A stretch of DNA of 64,000 nucleotides from positions 2,666,001-2,730,000 of the forward strand of contig OY762962.1 in the NCBI GenBank assembly GCA_963667195.1, given 5' to 3'. The notes under the pieces are model-generated. The model ran no database searches, was not told where the DNA came from, and was given only the letters and a program-made list of their open reading frames with translations. Source of the DNA: UBA7703 sp963667195. GTDB lineage: Bacteria > Bacillota > Clostridia > Christensenellales > CAG-138. Positions 32,356 to 41,418 of this stretch are shown piece by piece. Each line of letters begins with the position of its first letter. The stretch's first letter is position 1. The translations under genes were made by a program, and so were the position numbers.

Positions 32356-34239
32356 ATGATCACAAGGGAAACAAAGGTTGGCGAACTGCTCAACAACCCG
32401 ATCGCGCGGGATGTGCTGGCACAGCTGGTGCAATATGCGGGCGTCAACGAAAAAGTCATCTTAAACCCCATCGTCAAGTCGCTCAAGCTTTCCGCACTGC
32501 CGAAGTTTGCGGGCAAAGCCATGCCGAATGCGGATTACGTGATCGACACGATGATCGACCTATTCAATCAGGAGGCGAACACCAAGCCGCTCACAAAGAC
32601 CAATGCGCCGTATTGGTGGAAAGAAGCGGTGGTGTACCAGATCTATCCGCGCTCGTTTCAGGATGGAAACGGAGACGGCATCGGCGATCTCAAGGGCATC
32701 ATTCAGCGGCTGGACTACCTCAAGCAGCTAGGCGTGGACGCGCTGTGGCTTTCTCCGATCTTCGATTCGCCCAACGATGACAATGGTTACGACGTGCGCG
32801 ATTACCGCGCCATCATGACCGAGTTTGGCACGATGGCGGACGCGGAAGAGCTGATTCGCGAGATGCACGCGCGCGGCATGCGGCTCATCCTCGACCTCGT
32901 CGTCAACCACACGTCCGACGAACACGAGTGGTTCATCGACTCCGCGAAAAACCCGAAGGGCGAGCATGGGGACTACTACATCTGGCGCAAGCCGAAAAAC
33001 GGCGGGCACCCGAACAACTGGCATAGCTTCTTCTCCGGGCCTGCCTGGGAGAGCGTGGACACGCGGGACGAGGAATACCTGCACTTGTTTTCGAAGAAGC
33101 AGCCCGACCTGAACTGGGAGAATCCCAAGGTGCGGGACGAGGTCTGCGACATCATCGACTTCTGGCGCGAAAAAGGCGTGGACGGCTTCCGCCTCGACGT
33201 GATCAACTATATCAGCAAAACCTCGCTGGAGGACGGCAGCGCAACGCTTGGCGCGCTGTTGCAGTTCAACGGAATCGAGCACTACTTCTACGGCAAACGC
33301 CTGCACGAATACCTGCATGAGCTCAAGCGACGCTCGTTTGGGGACGCGTTCACCGTCGGCGAAACGCCGGGTACCGGCCCCGAGATGAACAAGCTGCTCA
33401 CCGCGGATGAGCGGGAGGAGCTGAACACGGTATTCAGCTTTGACCATCTCGAAAACCTCGGTAAGAATCGCTTCGATGATTACCGCTATAACCTCAATCA
33501 CCTGAAGAAGTGCTTCTGCCGTCTGGAGAGCGATTACGCGGACTACGCCTGGCCGAGCATCTTCGTGGAGAACCACGATAACCCGCGCATGGTCAGCAAG
33601 GTCAACACGAACGAGGAATACCGCGATATCATCGCAAAGCTCATCGCGGTCGTGCTTCTCACGTCCCGCGGAACGGTGTTTCTCTATCAGGGGCAGGAGC
33701 TGGGCGCGGTCAACGTCGCGTTCAACGATATGTCCGAGCTTCGTGACATCGAGAGCATCAACAAATACAACGACCTGATCGCTTGCGGAAAGACGCCGGA
33801 GCAGGCCTGGCATACCGTACTCTGCGGCACGCGGGATCACAGCCGCACGCCGATGCAGTGGAATAACGACGTGTACGCGGGCTTTTCGGAGCACGAGCCG
33901 TGGATTCGCCTGGGCGACAAGGACACCTGCAACGTCGCAGCTCAGCTGGACGAGGAGACCTCCGTGCTGCATTCTTACATGTCGCTGATTCAGCTGCGCA
34001 AGGATCATCCGGCGTTGGTGTACGGCACGTTTGAGCCGCTGGAGAGCGCGAAGGACGACGTGTTCTGCTATTATCGCGACGATGGCAAGGAGCGCTTCTA
34101 TATCGAAATGAATCTCTGCGAGCGTGCGGTCAAGCAGCCCAACGCGAAGGGCAAGTTGGAGCTCGTCTACTCCAACTACATGGCGCAGGGAGACGGATTA
34201 CAGCCGTATGAAGCGAACATTTACCGCGTGGTAAAGTGA
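32356..34239 (+). CDS. GH13 alpha-glucosidase (oligo-1,6-glucosidase-like)
   Basis: Cytoplasmic alpha-glucosidase, 627 residues. The catalytic barrel begins WWKEAVVYQIYPRSFQDGNG near residue 86, with a Ca-site DGNGDGIGDL. The nucleophile is Asp281 in GFRLDVINYIS, the acid/base Glu336 in VGETPGTG, and the stabiliser Asp408 in VENHDNPR. These fit GH13 subfamily 31 enzymes that cut isomaltose-type or sucrose-type links. About 85 extra residues precede the barrel (TRETKVGELLNNPIARDVL), which typical oligo-1,6-glucosidases lack. ATG 32356 has GGAGG 8 bp upstream; the longer frame from 32290 has no ribosome site. No signal peptide. Confidence 0.9.
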   Translation: MITRETKVGELLNNPIARDVLAQLVQYAGVNEKVILNPIVKSLKLSALPKFAGKAMPNADYVIDTMIDLFNQEANTKPLTKTNAPYWWKEAVVYQIYPRSFQDGNGDGIGDLKGIIQRLDYLKQLGVDALWLSPIFDSPNDDNGYDVRDYRAIMTEFGTMADAEELIREMHARGMRLILDLVVNHTSDEHEWFIDSAKNPKGEHGDYYIWRKPKNGGHPNNWHSFFSGPAWESVDTRDEEYLHLFSKKQPDLNWENPKVRDEVCDIIDFWREKGVDGFRLDVINYISKTSLEDGSATLGALLQFNGIEHYFYGKRLHEYLHELKRRSFGDAFTVGETPGTGPEMNKLLTADEREELNTVFSFDHLENLGKNRFDDYRYNLNHLKKCFCRLESDYADYAWPSIFVENHDNPRMVSKVNTNEEYRDIIAKLIAVVLLTSRGTVFLYQGQELGAVNVAFNDMSELRDIESINKYNDLIACGKTPEQAWHTVLCGTRDHSRTPMQWNNDVYAGFSEHEPWIRLGDKDTCNVAAQLDEETSVLHSYMSLIQLRKDHPALVYGTFEPLESAKDDVFCYYRDDGKERFYIEMNLCERAVKQPNAKGKLELVYSNYMAQGDGLQPYEANIYRVVK

Positions 34240-34269
34240 AGATACCTAATGTAACGTTTTCGTGAATTG

Positions 34270-34302
34270 GGCGGGAAGCGGCTTGTCTTCCCGCCGTTTT
34301 TT
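34270..34302 (+). terminator. terminator of the GH13 gene
   Basis: GGCGGGAAG and CTTCCCGCC form a 9-bp stem with an 8-nt loop and a T-run. Confidence 0.85.
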
Positions 34303-34410
34303 GTCTAAACTCAAGTTTGTAGATTCTTACCAATCGATTCGCAACGCGACATATCAATCGCGATCGCACGCTTTTAAAAATGCGGCCGCTGATTCCCGAA
34401 AAGAGGAACT

Positions 34411-35850
34411 ATGAAAAAGCGAATTCTGCTGTTGTACATGACCCTGCTCGTGCTGAGCCTTTCGGTGATTCCGACGCAAGCCTCACACGCGCTCACACTG
34501 AGCACGGGCATTATCATCGGTGACAACGTTGCCTTGCGAAAGACCGCAAGCTCGAACGGCGGCATCATCACGCGGCTGGACGAAGGCACGGTTGTAAAAA
34601 TTCTGGCGAGCAATGTCAACGCGGAGTGGTATCAGGTGGAAGCCGGAACGAAGACCGGCTATGTGAACCGCCTCTATGTCAACATCGATGCGTCGCTTCC
34701 GTCCTACCAGATGGACTATACGGGAACGATCTTTAACGTGCAGAAGGATGTCAACGTCCGCGCGGAACCCTCGCTGAAGGCAAAAAAACTCGGCAAGGCG
34801 AACAAAGGGGAGACCTTCAAGGTCACGCAGGCATACGCCAGCGGTGCCTGGCACCAGATCGATTATAACGGAACCGTCGGCTACGTTTCCTCGGACTATA
34901 TGGAGCTTACGGCAAAAGTCGCCAACGACCTGCTCTCCGGCATCGAGGTAAAGGGCGGCACGCTCTCGCCGAAGTTCTCGCCGTCGGAGCATGGCTACGT
35001 GCTCACCGCAACGCAGGGTGAAATCGACATCAATGCCGTAGCAAACGAGGGCGTCGAGGTCAGCATCGGCAACACCGGAATTGGCAGCGCGAAATACACC
35101 ATCAACTCCGGCAACAGCAAAACCATCCGCATCTCCGTCAACGGGGTTGTGAAGTATTCGATCTATCTTGTGCGCGATGTGCTGACGGTCGGCACCTGGA
35201 ACATCAAGCGCGGCAACGACAATCTCGAGATGCAGGGCTGGCTGATCGCGGCGCAGAGGCCGGATATCCTCGGCGTGCAGGAAGTGTACATCAACGAAAA
35301 AGACCACACGGACAACCTGCTCTCCGTGCGCACGAAGGACGCGCAGTACATGACCTTCGCGCAGACGATTCCATATCCCTCCGGCGGAAAATACGGCATC
35401 GGCCAAATCTCCAAGTTTAAGCCGGAGAACGCGACGGTAACCCCGCTCACCAGCCAGGATAAGGAGCAGCGCTGCCTGCAAAAGGTGGAATATGTAATCG
35501 GAGACAAGCGCGTCTCCGTCTACAACACGCATTTTTCCTATGAGTCCGCCGACATTCGCAAAAAGCAGTTTGCGGAAGTGCTCAAGATCATGAACGCGGA
35601 CAAGAACGTGTATAAGATTCTCACGGGAGACTTCAACGCGGAGGAGAGCGAGTTTTACAATTTCAAGAAGAGCTACCGCGTCGTGAACACCAGCGCGACA
35701 AAGTTCTATAACTACTCCAACAAGAGAATCGGCATGTCGCAGATCGACAACATCATTGTCTCGAAGAACATCACGGTTCTCAACGCGCGCGCGATTCCCA
35801 ACGAGTATTCCGATCACTATCCGCTGTTTGCATTCCTCTCGCTGAATTAA
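34411..35850 (+). CDS. secreted SH3 - cadherin-like - endonuclease/exonuclease/phosphatase protein
   Basis: A 479-residue exported protein. The signal peptide covers about 1-29. Two bacterial SH3 domains follow (about 33-95, NVALRKTASSNGGIITRLDEG; about 108-168, DVNVRAEPSLKAKKLGKANK), then a cadherin-like beta-sandwich (about 175-250). An EEP-type domain ends the protein (about 255-479: GTWNIKRGN, DILGVQEVY, LTGDFNAEESEF, SDHYPLF). EEP enzymes cut phosphodiester bonds in nucleic acids or phospholipids, and the catalytic Asn, Glu, Asp and His positions are all present. The SH3 units would hold it on the cell wall. Substrate unknown. Confidence 0.88.
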   Translation: MKKRILLLYMTLLVLSLSVIPTQASHALTLSTGIIIGDNVALRKTASSNGGIITRLDEGTVVKILASNVNAEWYQVEAGTKTGYVNRLYVNIDASLPSYQMDYTGTIFNVQKDVNVRAEPSLKAKKLGKANKGETFKVTQAYASGAWHQIDYNGTVGYVSSDYMELTAKVANDLLSGIEVKGGTLSPKFSPSEHGYVLTATQGEIDINAVANEGVEVSIGNTGIGSAKYTINSGNSKTIRISVNGVVKYSIYLVRDVLTVGTWNIKRGNDNLEMQGWLIAAQRPDILGVQEVYINEKDHTDNLLSVRTKDAQYMTFAQTIPYPSGGKYGIGQISKFKPENATVTPLTSQDKEQRCLQKVEYVIGDKRVSVYNTHFSYESADIRKKQFAEVLKIMNADKNVYKILTGDFNAEESEFYNFKKSYRVVNTSATKFYNYSNKRIGMSQIDNIIVSKNITVLNARAIPNEYSDHYPLFAFLSLN

Positions 35851-35872
35851 GCAAAAACACTTGTGTTTCAAT

Positions 35873-35898
35873 AACAGGCTTTGCGGCTTTCGCAGAGC
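35873..35898 (+). terminator. terminator of the SH3-EEP gene
   Basis: ACAGGCTTTGCG and CGCAGAGCCTGT form the stem (one mismatch) with a long T-run after it. Confidence 0.85.
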
Positions 35899-35935
35899 CT
35901 GTTTTTTTGCGCAACTCAATTGTTCGACGCATAAA

Positions 35936-35964
35936 AAAAGAGAGCGGATAAACCGCTCTCTTTT
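35936..35964 (-). terminator. terminator of gap
   Basis: AAAAGAGAGCGG and CCGCTCTCTTTT form a 12-bp stem, 14 bp after the gap stop on the minus strand, followed there by a T-run. Confidence 0.85.
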
Positions 35965-35977
35965 GGATACGAAGGAA

Positions 35978-36991
35978 TTACTTCGCGTCGACCTTCGCCA
36001 TGTGCGTGATGAGGTCGAGCACTTTGTTGGAATAACCCCACTCGTTGTCGTACCAGGCGACGAGCTTGACGAAGTGATCGTTCAGGCTGATGCCGGCTTT
36101 GGCGTCGAAGATGGAGGTGCGGGGATCGGTGTAGAAGTCCGAAGAAACGACTTCGTCCTCGGTGTAACCAAGGATGCCGGCCCATTCGGGTTTCTCGGAG
36201 GCGGCCTTCATGACGGCTTTGATCTCGTCATAGGTGGCACCCTTCTCAAGGCGGCAGGTGAGGTCAACCACGGAGACGTCCGGTGTCGGAACGCGCAGGG
36301 ACATACCGGTGAGCTTGCCGTTGAGGGAGGGGATGACCTTGCCGACTGCCTTGGCGGCGCCGGTGGAGCTGGGGATGATGTTGTGCGCTGCCGCACGGCC
36401 GCCGCGCCAATCCTTCTTGGAAGGACCATCGACGGTCTTCTGCGTCGCGGTGATCGAGTGAACGGTGGTCATGAGGCCTTCGACGATGCCGAAGTTGTCA
36501 TGAATGACCTTCGCCAGAGGAGCGAGGCAGTTCGTGGTGCAGGACGCGTTGGAAACAACGGTCATGTCCTTGGTGTATTTGTCCTGGTTGACGCCCATGA
36601 CGAACATCGGCGCATCGGAGGACGGAGCGGAGATGACGACCTTCTTGGCACCGCCAACGAAGTGCGCGCTCGCTTTGTCGATCGTGGTGTTGATGCCGGT
36701 GGATTCCACGACGTATTCTGCGCCGCAATCTTTCCACGGGATTTCGTTCGCGTTCATGTACGCGTAAACAGCGGTTTCTTCGCCGTTGACGACCAGCTTG
36801 CCGTCCTTGATGGAGATGTCTCCCTTAAACTGACCGTGAACGGTGTCGTAACGGAGCATGTAGACCATGTAGTCGAGGTCGATGAACGGATCGTTCACGC
36901 CGACGACTTCGATTTCGGGGTTGGCTGCGGCTGCGCGGAATACCAGGCGGCCGATACGGCCAAAGCCATTGATGCCTACTTTGATTGCCAT
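35978..36991 (-). CDS. gap: glyceraldehyde-3-phosphate dehydrogenase
   Basis: Glycolytic NAD-dependent oxidation of glyceraldehyde-3-phosphate. The 337-residue protein has the NAD fold start KVGINGFGRIGRLVFRA, the catalytic Cys in SNASCTTNCLAPLAKV (near 150) and the C-terminal AWYDNEWGYSNKVLDL. AAAGGAGAA precedes the ATG. It lies alone with its own promoter and two 9-bp repeats upstream (37122-37150); glycolytic cggR-pgk-tpi neighbours are not here. Confidence 0.98.
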   Translation of the reverse strand: MAIKVGINGFGRIGRLVFRAAAANPEIEVVGVNDPFIDLDYMVYMLRYDTVHGQFKGDISIKDGKLVVNGEETAVYAYMNANEIPWKDCGAEYVVESTGINTTIDKASAHFVGGAKKVVISAPSSDAPMFVMGVNQDKYTKDMTVVSNASCTTNCLAPLAKVIHDNFGIVEGLMTTVHSITATQKTVDGPSKKDWRGGRAAAHNIIPSSTGAAKAVGKVIPSLNGKLTGMSLRVPTPDVSVVDLTCRLEKGATYDEIKAVMKAASEKPEWAGILGYTEDEVVSSDFYTDPRTSIFDAKAGISLNDHFVKLVAWYDNEWGYSNKVLDLITHMAKVDAK

Positions 36992-37120
36992 ATCTATGTT
37001 CTCCTTTTTATGATATACAGTGTTGGGGTTCAGGCAAAAGAGCAGATTGCCTGAAACTATCAGTCTTTCCTGTCGGATTACATCCGGAAAAACGGGGAAA
37101 TTCGCTCTTAAAGCCCAAAG

Positions 37121-37150
37121 TATTGTACAATATCTCTACAATATCCGCAA
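37121..37150 (-). promoter_or_regulatory. gap promoter with operator-like repeats
   Basis: On the minus strand TTGCGG, a 17-nt spacer, then TACAAT. On the plus strand TATTGTACAATA (37121-37132) is a perfect palindrome covering the -10. TACAATATC occurs twice (37126-37134 and 37137-37145), 11 bp apart, about one helical turn. This layout suits a repressor. Confidence 0.55.
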
Positions 37151-37226
37151 GAAAAAACTTTCTTAGTCAACCTAACAAATCAACAGATTTCGTTCCTGTA
37201 AGATCGATTGCACTTGCTCCAAACAA

Positions 37227-38165
37227 TCAATCGAGATTGTGCTTCTCGGAGACGATGTAGAGCGGGCGGCCCTTTGCCTCGTCATACATTCTGCCGAGAT
37301 ACATGCCCTGCAGTCCCATAAAGAACAGCGTTAGCCCCTGCACAAACACGATGCCGCAGGCGGCCCAGAGCCAGGGCGCGACGCCGGAGATGATTGCAAC
37401 GATGATCAGCGCGAGAAGCCCGAGTCCGATGAGCGCCATCAGCGCAATGCCAAACGTCATGGGCAGCGTCAGCGGCTTGTCCGAAAAACCGGTGATGCCG
37501 TCGCTGGCGAGGCGGAGCATCTTCTTGAGCGTGTACTTCGTTTGACCCGCAAAGCGCTCCTGACGCTCATACTCGATCGGAACCGCGTTGTAGCCCATCC
37601 ACGCGGACATGCCGCGAAGGAAGCGGTTGTGCTCGCGCATCTGGAGGAACACGTCCGCAACATTGCGCCCGATCAGGCGGAAATCTCCGGTGTCGAGCGG
37701 GATGGGGTAGGCGCTCATCCAAGAAAGCAGGCGGTAATACATACTCGCCGTGAGTTTTTTAAACAGCGTTTCACCCTTGCGTTTGAGGCGCTTGCCGTAT
37801 ACGATGTCCGCGCCGTTTTTCCACATGCGCACCATCTCGGGAATAAGCTCCGGCGGATCCTGTAAATCCACATCGATGATGATTAAAGCATCGCCCTTTG
37901 CCGCGTCCATGCCGCAGGTGACCGCGAGCTGGTGGCCGAAGTTTCGAGAGAACGAGAGCACCTTGACCTGCTTGTGCTCGTTTGCCAGTTCGCGCAGTTG
38001 ATCGAGCGTGTGATCCCGGCTGCCGTCGTTGACGTAGATGATTTCGTAGGCATAGCCGGTCTTTTGCATCGCGGCGTCCATGCGGGTAAAGGAATCCTTG
38101 AGCACTTCCTGCTCGTTGAACACCGGGATCACGAGAGACAGCAAGCCTTTTTTGGTAGAATCCAT
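37227..38165 (-). CDS. membrane glycosyltransferase family 2 (GtrB/DPM1-like)
   Basis: A 312-residue glycosyltransferase that likely moves a sugar from a nucleotide donor to undecaprenyl phosphate. The GT-A domain (about 1-230) has SLVIPVFNEQEVLKDSF and the metal motif in IIDVDLQDPPELI (near 95). Two membrane helices close the protein (about 235-290; FGIALMALIGLGLLALIIVA). ATG 38165 has GGAGGAAG upstream; the longer frame runs into the promoter region. Usual partners (flippase GtrA, sugar-modifying GT) are not adjacent, so the final acceptor is unknown. Confidence 0.9.
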   Translation of the reverse strand: MDSTKKGLLSLVIPVFNEQEVLKDSFTRMDAAMQKTGYAYEIIYVNDGSRDHTLDQLRELANEHKQVKVLSFSRNFGHQLAVTCGMDAAKGDALIIIDVDLQDPPELIPEMVRMWKNGADIVYGKRLKRKGETLFKKLTASMYYRLLSWMSAYPIPLDTGDFRLIGRNVADVFLQMREHNRFLRGMSAWMGYNAVPIEYERQERFAGQTKYTLKKMLRLASDGITGFSDKPLTLPMTFGIALMALIGLGLLALIIVAIISGVAPWLWAACGIVFVQGLTLFFMGLQGMYLGRMYDEAKGRPLYIVSEKHNLD

Positions 38166-38358
38166 CAAATACTTCCTCCAAACAGAACCCGCACCCGATG
38201 GCGGGCATCCTTTGTTCCTTCTCAGAGCATAGTATAGCGCAAAGACACGCGAAAAACAATTAAGGATCGTTCGCTGCCGGAACAGCTGCTTCTGATGCAA
38301 AAAATCCGGGGCAAAATCATATTTGGAAGAACTTACGGTCACGGGCGGCATTTTTTCG

Positions 38359-38386
38359 TTGCATTTTAGGCGTCATGTGATAGAAT
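38359..38386 (+). promoter_or_regulatory. promoter of fba
   Basis: TTGCAT (38359-38364), a 16-nt spacer, then TAGAAT (38381-38386), about 57 bp before the ATG. Confidence 0.6.
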
Positions 38387-38443
38387 ACGTATCGAAAGAA
38401 CAAGACAATTGATCCAAAAGATCAAGAAAAGGAGATAGTACTA

Positions 38444-39379
38444 ATGCCTATCGTAACCAGCAAAAAGATGTTTGCGGATGCGTATGCCGGAGGCTATGCC
38501 ATCGGCGCGTTCAACGTCAACAACATGGAGATCATTCAGGGCATCACCGAAGCCGCCAAGGAGCTCAAAGCTCCGCTGATCCTGCAGGTCAGCTCCGGCG
38601 CGCGCAAATACGCCAACCACACCTACCTCATGAAGCTTATCGAGGCGGCGTGCATCGAGACGGATTTGCCCATCTGCGTTCACCTTGACCACGGCGACAC
38701 GTTTGAACTCTGCAAGAGCTGCATCGACGGCGGATTCTCCTCCGTCATGATCGATGGATCGCACCACGGCTACGAAGAGAACGTCAAGCTCACCCGTCAG
38801 GTCGTCGAGTATGCGCATGATCACGGCGTCGTGGTCGAAGGCGAACTCGGCCGTCTTGAAGGCGTTGAGGACGACGTGAAGGTCGCGGCAGGCGAAGGCA
38901 GCTACACCGATCCCAGCCAGGTCGAAGATTTCGTGAAGCGCACCGGCGTAGACTCGCTGGCAATCGCCATCGGCACCAGCCACGGCGCATATAAGTTCAA
39001 GCCCGGCACCAAGCCGCAGCTGAGATTCGACATCCTCACCGAAGTCGAAAAGCGTCTGCCCGGCTTCCCGATCGTGCTCCACGGCGCTTCCAGCGTCATT
39101 CCGGAGTTCGTGAAGATGATTAACGAAAACGGCGGCAACATGCCGGATGCCATCGGCGTACCGGAAGACATGCTGCGCGAAGCTGCCCGTATGGCGGTCT
39201 GCAAGATCAACATTGACAGCGACCTGCGTCTTGCCATGACGGCGACGATTCGCAAGTACTTCAACGATAACCCCAGCCACTTTGACCCGCGCCAGTATCT
39301 CGCTCCGGCGCGCACCGCGATCAAGAACATGGTCTCCCACAAGATCACGACCGTGCTCGGCTGCGACGGCAAAGCGTAA
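38444..39379 (+). CDS. fba: class II fructose-bisphosphate aldolase
   Basis: Zn-dependent aldolase of glycolysis and gluconeogenesis, 311 residues. Zn ligands and active-site blocks: VHLDHGD (near 86), MIDGSHHGYEEN, GELGRLEGVEDDV, IAIGTSHGAYKF, VLHGASSVIPEF and KINIDSDLR. AAAGGAGAT precedes the ATG. Monocistronic, ended by the terminator at 39403. Confidence 0.97.
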   Translation: MPIVTSKKMFADAYAGGYAIGAFNVNNMEIIQGITEAAKELKAPLILQVSSGARKYANHTYLMKLIEAACIETDLPICVHLDHGDTFELCKSCIDGGFSSVMIDGSHHGYEENVKLTRQVVEYAHDHGVVVEGELGRLEGVEDDVKVAAGEGSYTDPSQVEDFVKRTGVDSLAIAIGTSHGAYKFKPGTKPQLRFDILTEVEKRLPGFPIVLHGASSVIPEFVKMINENGGNMPDAIGVPEDMLREAARMAVCKINIDSDLRLAMTATIRKYFNDNPSHFDPRQYLAPARTAIKNMVSHKITTVLGCDGKA

Positions 39380-39402
39380 ACAACCCAACTTCGCATCTCA
39401 TG

Positions 39403-39431
39403 CAAGGCGCCCGCAAGGGCGCCTTGTTTTT
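39403..39431 (+). terminator. terminator of fba
   Basis: CAAGGCGCCC and GGGCGCCTTG form a 10-bp stem with a GCAA loop and five Ts. Confidence 0.92.
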
Positions 39432-39475
39432 ATACTTGGCTGATTCGGTTTTCATGCGTATTTTGAAACTTACCG

Positions 39476-39504
39476 TTGCAATCTTTGCGACAGTTCAGTA
39501 TAAT
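39476..39504 (+). promoter_or_regulatory. promoter of tRNA-Ser
   Basis: TTGCAA (39476-39481), a 17-nt spacer, then perfect TATAAT (39499-39504), 21 bp before the tRNA. Confidence 0.8.
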
Positions 39505-39525
39505 ATCCCTTGCGCGAGCATTCGT

Positions 39526-39613
39526 GGAGGGTTGTCAGAGTGGTCGATCGTGCGGCACTCGAAATGCCGTGTCCCGAAAGGGACCCAGGGTTCGAATCCC
39601 TGGCCCTCCGCCA
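39526..39613 (+). tRNA. tRNA-Ser (anticodon CGA)
   Basis: An 88-base class II tRNA with a long variable arm (GTGTCCCGAAAGGGACC region) and encoded CCA. Acceptor GGAGGGT pairs with GCCCTCC; anticodon loop CTCGAAA. Confidence 0.97.
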
Positions 39614-39616
39614 GAA

Positions 39617-39659
39617 GAAACGCACTCTCGTTCAGACCGAATGAGGGTGCGTTCTTTTA
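39617..39659 (+). terminator. terminator of tRNA-Ser
   Basis: AAACGCAC and the later GTGCGTT pair, with a loop of about 20 nt and a following CTTTTA. Moderately convincing. Confidence 0.6.
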
Positions 39660-39740
39660 TCCGGTTTTGCTGATACACATCGTTTCTCTCAACTATGTTT
39701 TCATTTTTTAACCATATCACACGCAAAAGGAGCACAGACT

Positions 39741-40169
39741 ATGACACAGGAAGTATTTGACGCGATCTGGAATCTCCGAAAGAACAGCACCACGGCCTAT
39801 TTGTCATATGTTGATAAGCAAGGATTCCCCAACACGCGGGCGATGTTGATTCTGGAACACGACAAGATGAAAACGCAGTATCTTTCGACCAATACCTCTT
39901 CCGGAAAAATTCCGGCGCTGTTGCAGAACCCCAAGGCGTCACTCTATTACTGCGATCCGGATCATTATCAGGGCGCGTTGTTTGTCGGCGATATCGAGGT
40001 TTGCACCGACGCGGAGACGAAGGCGTTTCTCTGGCGGGAAGGGTTCGAGAAATATTATCCCAAAGGCGTAACGGATCCGGACTACTGCGTGTTGAAGCTC
40101 ACCGTGCACAAAGGAAGCCATTATCACGGGCTGCACAATACCGCATTTCTGCCGGAAGAGCTGGAGTAA
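39741..40169 (+). CDS. pyridoxamine 5'-phosphate oxidase-like flavin-binding protein
   Basis: A 142-residue split-barrel protein of the PNPOx-like group that binds FMN or F420-type cofactors. AYLSYVDKQGFPNTRAMLIL (near 17-36) and the following YLSTNTSSGKIPALLQNPKA match the family core. It is too short and lacks the C-terminal part of true pyridoxine oxidase, so a general flavin reductase or stress role is more likely. AAAAGGAG precedes the ATG. It is 42 bp before the MFS gene. Confidence 0.8.
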   Translation: MTQEVFDAIWNLRKNSTTAYLSYVDKQGFPNTRAMLILEHDKMKTQYLSTNTSSGKIPALLQNPKASLYYCDPDHYQGALFVGDIEVCTDAETKAFLWREGFEKYYPKGVTDPDYCVLKLTVHKGSHYHGLHNTAFLPEELE

Positions 40170-40211
40170 TCGCTCAATCAACGCATCGAACCAACGAAAG
40201 GAACCCGTGTT

Positions 40212-41405
40212 TTGACAACGAAAACGACACAAGTTAAGAAATTCAACCTGCTTCTGTTTCTGGGACTCATCTTCGTCGCGGTGAACCTCCGCGCGCCGAT
40301 CACGGCGGTCGGCCCGCTCGTGCCCACGATGAAGGGCGAACTGCCGTTTTCCAGCGGCGTGTTCGGGCTTCTCACCACGATTCCGCTGATCATGTTCGCG
40401 CTGCTTTCTCCGTTTGTGCGGCGCATCAGCGACCGGCTCGGCGCGGGCAAAACGCTCCTGTACGCGGTCGTCGCGATTCTCATCGGCGTTGCGCTGCGCT
40501 CCTATGGCGGCGGTTTCGGGCTGTTCTGCGGAACGCTTCTGCTCGGCGCGGGCATCGCGATTGGCAATGTGCTCGTGCCCGGCATCATCAAGGCGCGCTT
40601 TCCGGAGCGGTTGGGCCTTGCTACCGGAGCGTTTACGATCTCGATGACCTCGTTTGCCGCGATTTCCGCCGCGGTGAGTTATCCGCTGAGCAAGCTGCCC
40701 AACATGGGCTGGCGGAATTCTCTCGCGGTCTGGATCGCGCTCGCGGTGGTCGGTATCCTCGTTTGGCTGCCGCAGCGCGGGCTCTCGATCACGCAGAACA
40801 GCGTAACCGCAACGTACGCGCCGGAGCAGGAGAAGTCCGTCTGGCGCACCAAGCTCGCGTGGTGGCTCACCGTGCTCATGGGCGCGCAATCGTTCCTCTT
40901 TTACTTCTTTGCGGCGTGGCTGCCGAGCATCGCGCTGAGCAAAGGCCTAACGCCGGAGACGGCGGGGTATCTCGCGTTCGCGTTTCAGCTCACGACGATT
41001 CCCGCGGCGTTCCTGATTCCCGCGATTGCCACGCGCCTCAAGGATCAGCGCGGGCTGATCTCGATCGTCGCCGTGCTCTACATCGTGTCTCTCTGCGGGC
41101 TGGTGTTTGCAAAGTCGATCGCGTTCCTGACCGTCAGCGTGATGTTCTATGGCTTCTCGACCGGTTCCTGCTTCAACCTCTGCATGTTGCTGATTGGTCT
41201 TAGAACCCGCTCCGCCGAGCGCGCGACGAGCCTTTCCGGCATGGTGCAATCGTTGGGTTACGGCTTTGGCGCGCTTGGCCCGCTCCTCGGCGGCTGGTTG
41301 TTCGATTGGACAGACGGCTGGAACGCGGCGTTCGTCTGCGTAGGCATCCTGATCGTGATCATCTTCTTCTCCGGCAGACAGGCGGGCAAGAACCAATATA
41401 TTTAA
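40212..41405 (+). CDS. MFS transporter (CynX/NimT-like)
   Basis: A 397-residue 12-helix transporter. LIFVAVNLRAPITAVGPLVP (near 18-38) and FVRRISDRLGAGKTLLYAV match the CynX/NimT branch, which moves cyanate, 2-nitroimidazole or related small anions; the real substrate is unknown. The start is TTG 40212 with AAAGGAA upstream. It probably shares a transcript with the preceding flavin-binding gene. Confidence 0.88.
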   Translation: MTTKTTQVKKFNLLLFLGLIFVAVNLRAPITAVGPLVPTMKGELPFSSGVFGLLTTIPLIMFALLSPFVRRISDRLGAGKTLLYAVVAILIGVALRSYGGGFGLFCGTLLLGAGIAIGNVLVPGIIKARFPERLGLATGAFTISMTSFAAISAAVSYPLSKLPNMGWRNSLAVWIALAVVGILVWLPQRGLSITQNSVTATYAPEQEKSVWRTKLAWWLTVLMGAQSFLFYFFAAWLPSIALSKGLTPETAGYLAFAFQLTTIPAAFLIPAIATRLKDQRGLISIVAVLYIVSLCGLVFAKSIAFLTVSVMFYGFSTGSCFNLCMLLIGLRTRSAERATSLSGMVQSLGYGFGALGPLLGGWLFDWTDGWNAAFVCVGILIVIIFFSGRQAGKNQYI

Positions 41406-41418
41406 ACTCCGACAATCA

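Noticed and set aside
32728..34008. 426-codon antisense frame in the GH13 gene
   Set aside because: Mirror frame of a GC-rich gene, no start signal and no domain.
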